From NCBI GenBank assembly GCA_037576215.1, contig JBANDB010000016.1:186001-250000 (forward strand): a DNA stretch of 64,000 bases, in the 5' to 3' direction. Made by a program: the position numbers and the translations under genes. Numbering within the stretch: the first letter of the stretch is position 1; each line of letters starts with the position of its first letter. The DNA comes from Armillaria gallica (taxonomy: Eukaryota > Basidiomycota > Agaricomycetes > Agaricales > Physalacriaceae). Positions 58,181-64,000 of the stretch are shown here, piece after piece. Under the pieces are notes generated by a model. The model saw nothing but the letters and a program-made list of their open reading frames with translations, searched no databases and was not told where the DNA came from.

Positions 58181-58919
58181 GTGTCTGCACTCAATGCCTG
58201 TCTCAAAGTCGCCAATATCACTGAAGCATCCGGTGTCCCATACATCCAGAATGTGGCCAAGGTCACTGCAGCTGTCTTCAAACTGCTCGAGGCTCGTTTA
58301 ACAATACTTTTTGTGGTATGTATGTTGTAGCTAACTCTCTATCCTACAGCAAAGGGAAAGAACAAGAAGAATGCTGAGGAGCTCTGTGAGAGCATCGCAG
58401 ACATGATTGTAGTCATCAACACCCTTGTTCATATGCAAGGAGACTGGGAAACTTTGTGCTATATCAAAATTTGCAGGGAGATGGAAGGGTCAGCTGCTGT
58501 TCCTGTTTGCTCTCTTTCTTCAACAGCTACTCAATGGTCTAGTTATAGGTATCTTCAAAGGATGGTGCAAGATATCAAGGATTTTAAGCTCAAACACCAT
58601 GGCCTTAGAGGTGTCTTCTGCATCGATGATTTCAAAGATGCCATCCAGTCTTACAGGAGGTGCATCAATGATTTGAAGACAGACTTTTTGGTAATATTGC
58701 TGCTTCCAGATTTTTCATGCCACATCTCACATTCTGCTGTAGATCCATTCAGTGGTTAACTGCAATTCAAAAGTCATGCAGATGCACTGCTTGTTAATGA
58801 ATGTGATGTCACAGGCTGCTGTTCATCACTCTGAGGACTTGGAGGAGTTTGTTTTCCAGATCCCAAAAAAGCCTGTTGCAATCACTGCCCTTTTTTTTTT
58901 AATAGTCTGATCTGAAGTA
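58181..58919 (+). pseudogene. 4HB-family pseudogene (copy K, CpG-poor)
   Basis: Exon 1 (58181-58291) starts with GTG where all others have ATG, then LKVANITEASGVPYIQNVAK. Exon 2 (from 58,349) lacks one base of the CAAAAGGG start, shifting the frame before ELCESIADMIVVINTLV. Exon 3 (58549-58690) is the standard 142 bases. Exon 4 starts at 58,743 and ends FVFQIPKKPVAITALFF and a TGA. The upstream region is cut off at 58,138 by the inverted-repeat element, so no promoter of the family type remains. Confidence 0.65.
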
Positions 58920-58944
58920 GGAATGCCCACTGTCCTGAAAGGTG

Positions 58945-60970
58945 CTGAGCACCTATGAAGATGCGACGTGCTACACACACCACACTACACTACACACTCA
59001 GTAATTGTGGTTCAAAGGGAGGTATGTTATACCAGGTTATGACACTTTGTACTGTATGATACAAGTTCTGGGTGCAATAAATATAGTTTTGTTATAAAGA
59101 ATATATTGTGGTTTCCACTCTAAGTTTGACATGTTACTGAACACAAACTTAAACTGATACAGAATAACTGCCTGGTGCAGGTTCTGAACTTGTGCTGGCT
59201 GCCTGGTGCAGTTTCAATACTGATATGTTGCGCCTGGTTGTGACTTAAAACACACTGACTGGTTCTAAACTGTTTCTCAGGTCTGACTTTCTGTTTCTAG
59301 CTTAATACTGTTTGTTTGCTTGTTTGTTCTTGCACACATGACATGACCAGGTCACAATCTTTCTATTCCAGGTGAGTCTATGACTCAAAGCTCTTAACCA
59401 ATAAACCTGTACTATTTGCCTGGTAGCGTTCTGGGGGGTCAGAAACCTGATTCCCCCACTAGATACATGACCTGTATTTATACAAGCCTACTGATACACT
59501 ATTACCAATCCTTTTTACTACTGACTAATATACTTGCTGACCCAGCCTGGTGAGGATAAATGCTCTACCTGGCAGATATTATCTCATCCACAGCTACCAG
59601 GTCAATCGATCACTTGCAAAATCTGGAGATCACATATTGGTGCCTGCTGGGAAGCCGAATCTGGCTGTACCAGGTGGACTGGGTAGCCTGGACTATCAGC
59701 TACTGGGTAGAATCCCCATGCTTCATTCTTGGATTTTACATGTCTTGCTTATGATTCTCAGGGAACCTTCTTGTTGCTAGTGGTACTTACTGCTGGTTTC
59801 TTACTTATTGTAGTTAGATAAACTTGCTTGAATTAAATTACAGTGAACTTTATATGTGATTTTCAAAGGTGCACACCAGGCAGGCATATCAGTCCCCATG
59901 TATACAGTGAATACAGGTGCTGTATATACAGGACCATACCCATACTGTCAGGCCCTCAGACTTCTGGTTTACAGTAGGGGTTATGGTATGGATGTGGCCC
60001 ATAAAACCCATAGCATAATACAGTTTTATGGCTGTAAATATGACATCTCTTTTGGGCTATAGAAGTGGCTGTGTGCTACTTCCTTCCACTGCCACATTCA
60101 GCCATGTAGATGTGCTTCCCTTCAAAATAACTCCTTCAGAGCCTCGCTCTCAACATATACGATAATTAAATTCAACTGCTGCTGTGTCCAGATCCCTAGT
60201 GCTGTCTGCTGACTCCGCTCAATTGTCTGAGGCTTTCATTTCTTAATTTGCATTGCTTTCCTGATTGTTTTCCTCTCACACTTGAACATCTAGGTGAATT
60301 CTATATATCTGAGCTTGCCCTTCCTCATCATAAAGTCTGGACCTTACTCCATAAGTTTCTAGCTCCTCAAGGATAATGAAGTTCAGCTTACTTTTGGGTA
60401 TAAACACCTTGATCCTTGAACTTTACCTATCCCCTTTCCGAGTTCTGTTGGGACAGCTATACACTGAGATATCTGGCCATGCATTGGACATGCTCCTTGC
60501 CATATTTTCTGTATATTCCTATGTGCCTAGTGTGTTCATTTGCATCTCTGGTAAGTGAAATTGGATGTAAGATACCTGTCGATGATCTGTGAGAACTATA
60601 ACATCAGGTTCTGCTGTACCTCTTGACCACGTGTATTCATCTGGTAGGTATTCAGAGGTCACATGGCTATTAACGTCACTTTGAATGATGATTAGTGCAA
60701 ATGCTCCCCTTCACAGGCTTTTAAACCGATTCCTTGCTGGCTACTGTCCATATTACCTGTAGTACCGTATTACAGCCGTACCATACACCATACCATACCA
60801 TTGAGCACTCTTTGATAGGCCATTACAGTATGAGTATGAGTCACTCGTACCTGTCAAGTGCCTGTCAACTTTACGGCTGTACCCATATATGGGTATGGTG
60901 GACATCCCTCATCTAAAGTGCACGCTGGTTCATTTGCAACCATCATCATAAGTACCTGATCAATTGATCG
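58945..60970. mobile_element. Insertion of about 2 kb of unknown type, rich in ACCAGG/CCTGGT motifs
   Basis: The corresponding place behind copies D and I (13,890-13,930; 35,110-35,140) is only tens of bases long, so about 2 kb was gained here. From 59,030 to 59,680 at least nine ACCAGG/CCTGGT motifs occur on both strands. No coding region recognised and ends not defined. Confidence 0.4.
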
Positions 60971-63900
60971 GCCATGGACTTTCTATTAATAGTTTCACTG
61001 TTCCAGTATAGATTGAATTCATTCTCAGGCCTACATCCAGAGTTCAATACACTTTGTTTCAAAGGTCTCATGAATTGCCATTTTCATGGTATTAAACAGT
61101 GGATTATTCCACTGGCAGCAATTAATTTGAGCCAGGTGCTAACAATTATGTTCTAAGCATTTGTACGATTGCTTGTCAGTAAACTGGGTTGGCAGAGAGA
61201 GAGAGTCGTCTTCACCCATTCGCTTAGTAGAGTGTTTCAACTTTGCTATGTTAATTTACATCTCTTTCTGTAGCATATTTGGCTATACCTCACATGGACA
61301 GAAAATCTTGATTTTAATTCTGGCTTAATAGCAGACTCAGGCACAGTACTCATTGCACCCTCTTACAATACTTATTAACTCCTTGACTGACATCGGCAAA
61401 CCAAGCAAGGATGTCAGAGTAGTGAATATGCTCTTTGATAGAACCAAAATGTGGAGAAAGTTTTCCTACATGGCATCCAAAGTCAGCTATGAAGATATTT
61501 ACTTTCCAAGGAGTCTTAGACTATCCCTGTTTGGCACTGAACACTCTGGAGCTGAGGCCTGTGACTCATAATTATTTGCAGATTAGTGATTCACTTGTAA
61601 TAGTTACAGATACAAGTTCCCCAAATAAGTAATAGAGACAGCTTCTTGTTACTACATATCATATGCTATCCTTTCTATCAATCCAAGTGGGGATACCTAG
61701 ATCCAAAATCCACTGATGCTTCTATCAATGCTATTTCCTTCATATTTTGAATCTCAGCAAGGATGCAGCGGATCTCAATAAGTGCAAACATACTGTCCCC
61801 TGGTGTGTGGATCTACACCACGCAAGGGGGTAGACCATCGCCTCCAGAAAGCCAAAGTACGCATACGAAGAACTCCATCTTCCAGTCATCGATGTGTTTC
61901 ATGTAACCCTGGATGATGCCTTGGAACTTGTTGACATTAAGAAAGCCCTGCCATGTTTGAGCTGTGCATCTTTCAGATCAGGGGGTATGCCAGAGAGGTA
62001 ATCATTAGCTGCAGAGGAAATACAGCACACAAGAACAGTGATTGGCCCTTCCATCTCTGCATCAATGTCCTAGGAATAGGCTGCTTCTCGCTCCTCATGC
62101 GTATGGACAAGGGTTTGGCTGACTAAGGACTGTATCTGTAATGCTGTGGCACAGCTCCTTCACGTCCATTGTCTTCTTAGTTCTTTGCTTTCTTATATTG
62201 ACACCATAGAGTCAGGGACAAGAATTACACCCATCGGTGAAAGCGGCATACATACCGTGAGTAGCCCTACAATGGCTATGGTGAGCTTGGTGAGCCTCTG
62301 GACCTACAGTATACCAGAAGCATCGATGAGACTGGTGACTTGGAGAAAGGCATGGAGAGCATGCATGGTGGCGTGTGCTTGGAAACATATGTGCTGTAGA
62401 GGGTGGGCATCTATCATCACGACAATATAGATATGTGCCTGTATAGCTCTAAGATGATTCTAGACCTGTGTCATGTGAGGCATACCAAATCTAGTGTTAC
62501 ATGGAATGTAAGGAGGAATAAACTCTGTTCCAGAAAGTAGACCACTGAGAGTGGTGTGTAGTTTCTTGTACAAACCTGAAAGATGATGTCAATGCTGGAC
62601 TCAGGGTGTTCTGAGATTGGAGAGGCTGCCTTTTAGGCTTCAAACAGGGCAAGCAATAGTGCCAATTAGTGATATATGCATAACATGTCCAAAGGAGTGC
62701 ACAATCTGTGCACTAGAACTCCCCACGTCATGGTAGATCTGCTGGATCCAATTACCAAAGAAACATGACTCATGCTTTATTAACACATGTATCAATGTGA
62801 GAATTTATATTAATGGTATCAACTTCATGGTCTGCACTGGGAATTATTGATTCAAATGTCTCAGGAATCAGGACACCTCTTTGGATTACCTCAGAATGTG
62901 GTTGACTGATGATAAATCAATCAGGCCTACCTTTAAATGGCACAGGCTGTCTAACAGAGGCATATAGAGCAAGGCTGAGGAATAAAATGCAGATGGGAGA
63001 AATCATAAGTACCTGGACAGAATCACAATATGAGTAAAAATCAGTCAGCAGATAACAGAAGGCCATTATGTTGATGGATACTCACCAACAACTGCTGACC
63101 AATTCAAGAACGATAAAGCAATGGGTTTGGGGCTTGGGGCTGGCAGCAGTGCTGTCATGTGCTGCAATGATAGAAATCCTTAGTTGAGAGGCCCACGATC
63201 ACTGAGTTTATTGCTAATGACTGGTGGGATGCTTTATGGTTCATGTATGGGAATGAGATCGCCCTGATCAACATTTGAAGGAAAGACCATTGCAAGTCAA
63301 TGTCATCGAATCAGACTTGAAGCTTGAGGACTAGCATGATGATGTAGATGAGCACACAACAGCAGAGTCTGATGATTTCCAGCCTCCAGGAGACTTGTTA
63401 GCTCTAGTCGCCCGATTCATTTTGTGATAATGAGCAGAAGTCGGTCTTTGGTTTTCTTTGTTATGTGATATACAGAGTCAGTTTGGTGGGAAGGATCACA
63501 TCTACTACAATAGAAGCATATCAAGGGTCAAAAAAGATCATGCAGAAAGTAATCATCATACAAGACCAAGTCATGGTGGAAGCAGGATTCACTTGCTTAT
63601 CTGGCCCAATAAAAAATTGATGGCATGGGAACCCTCAGAACTTTTAATTCCGATGTCTTTCTCACTTCCTTGCACTTCTTCTGTATCAATAATCAAGCCA
63701 TCCCAGGTTGTGTACTCAAACTGCCTTGCTGATGCTATCATCTACAGGTCACTAAAGGGTCACTTGCATACTTCAACATTTCCCTCGATTCTTTCGAGCA
63801 GGTGGCTCGATAGGCCGGATAGGCAGGACTTGAGCTGAAGCTGAAGGAGTGAGTGAGAGGCATTGTCTTTTCTTGGTGGAACTTAAATTCACCATCTGGT

Positions 63901-64000
63901 TGCCTATATGCATTAGCTATCACACATCCATTAAGGTGTGTCACCTAGTGACCGCAGATTTGTTTTCATTTTGACTTTGTTGACAAAAGAACTGCCTCTA
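60971..64000. repeat. Segmental duplication block 2, copy 3 (CpG-poor, runs off the window)
   Basis: Matches 13,940-16,524 and, after the empty target site near 63,607, 17,829 onward. No gene other than the 4HB pseudogene below; 62,370-64,000 holds only short frames that correspond to spacer in the other copies. Confidence 0.7.
61856..62366 (-). pseudogene. 4HB-family pseudogene (copy L)
   Basis: Counterpart of the 14.8-kb copy: exon 1 from ATG 62,366 (FLQVTSLIDASGIL), then the same in-frame TAG. Exons 2 and 3 are recognisable but frameshifted. It is CpG-poor. Confidence 0.6.

Overview
The window reads as nuclear DNA of a filamentous basidiomycete, most likely an Agaricomycete. Genes are cut by many roughly 50-base GT-AG introns. 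The recognisable families (BTB proteins, HeLo/MLKL-like four-helix N-terminal domains, RecQ-like helicase plus DUF6589, a Ty3/Gypsy pol of the mushroom type) are typical of that group. I see no operons and no bacterial signals. Most of the 64 kb is repetitive accessory sequence, made of an expanded small-gene family, its decayed neighbours and several classes of mobile element.

Backbone: at least twelve copies of one small four-exon gene (called the 4HB family here) lie at about 1.7-2.5, 3.6-4.5, 5.9-6.5, 10.8-13.8, 14.8-15.3, 20.5-28.2 (split), 30.1-30.7, 31.9-32.4, 34.4-35.1, 39.3-40.1, 58.2-58.9 and 61.9-62.4 kb. Exon sizes of about 111, 140 and 142 bases and the intron phases are conserved. 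Four copies (1.7, 3.6, 30.1 and 39.3 kb) close a full reading frame after splicing; the others are broken. The two left-most intact copies end in a hydrophobic, membrane-like tail. The others end in a short tail finishing in a T-tract. Decayed BTB genes accompany the family at 0.4, 8.4, 18.2 and 37.1 kb, and large paralogous blocks (7.1-11.2 with 35.8-40.1 kb; 13.9-18.9 with 31.6-33.7 and 61-64 kb) show the cluster grew by segmental duplication.

Mobile elements: the most notable is a 6,993-bp element at 20,859-27,851. It has long terminal inverted repeats, a 9-bp target duplication, a RecQ-like helicase gene ending in a bromodomain, and a convergent DUF6589 gene whose stop codon lies 8 bp away. 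It sits inside exon 3 of a 4HB gene, so the target site can be reconstructed. Others are a 390-bp hAT-type MITE (11,199-11,588), a 1,304-bp inverted-repeat element (16,525-17,828), a 1.1-kb hAT-like element (57,043-58,137), and a large Ty3/Gypsy element on the minus strand (44,646 to about 57,042). The Gypsy element carries two plus-strand multi-exon genes between pol and its 3' LTR. A solo LTR of the same family lies at 41,775-43,270.

Decay: paralogous pairs show that some stretches (about 13-25 kb, 40.1-44.6 kb and 57-64 kb) have lost CpG by C-to-T change while near-identical copies elsewhere have not. Even the two inverted repeats of the 7-kb element differ in this way. The in-frame stops in the element genes are all TGA, and in two places a paralog shows CGA at the same codon. 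All family names rest on motif reading without database search.
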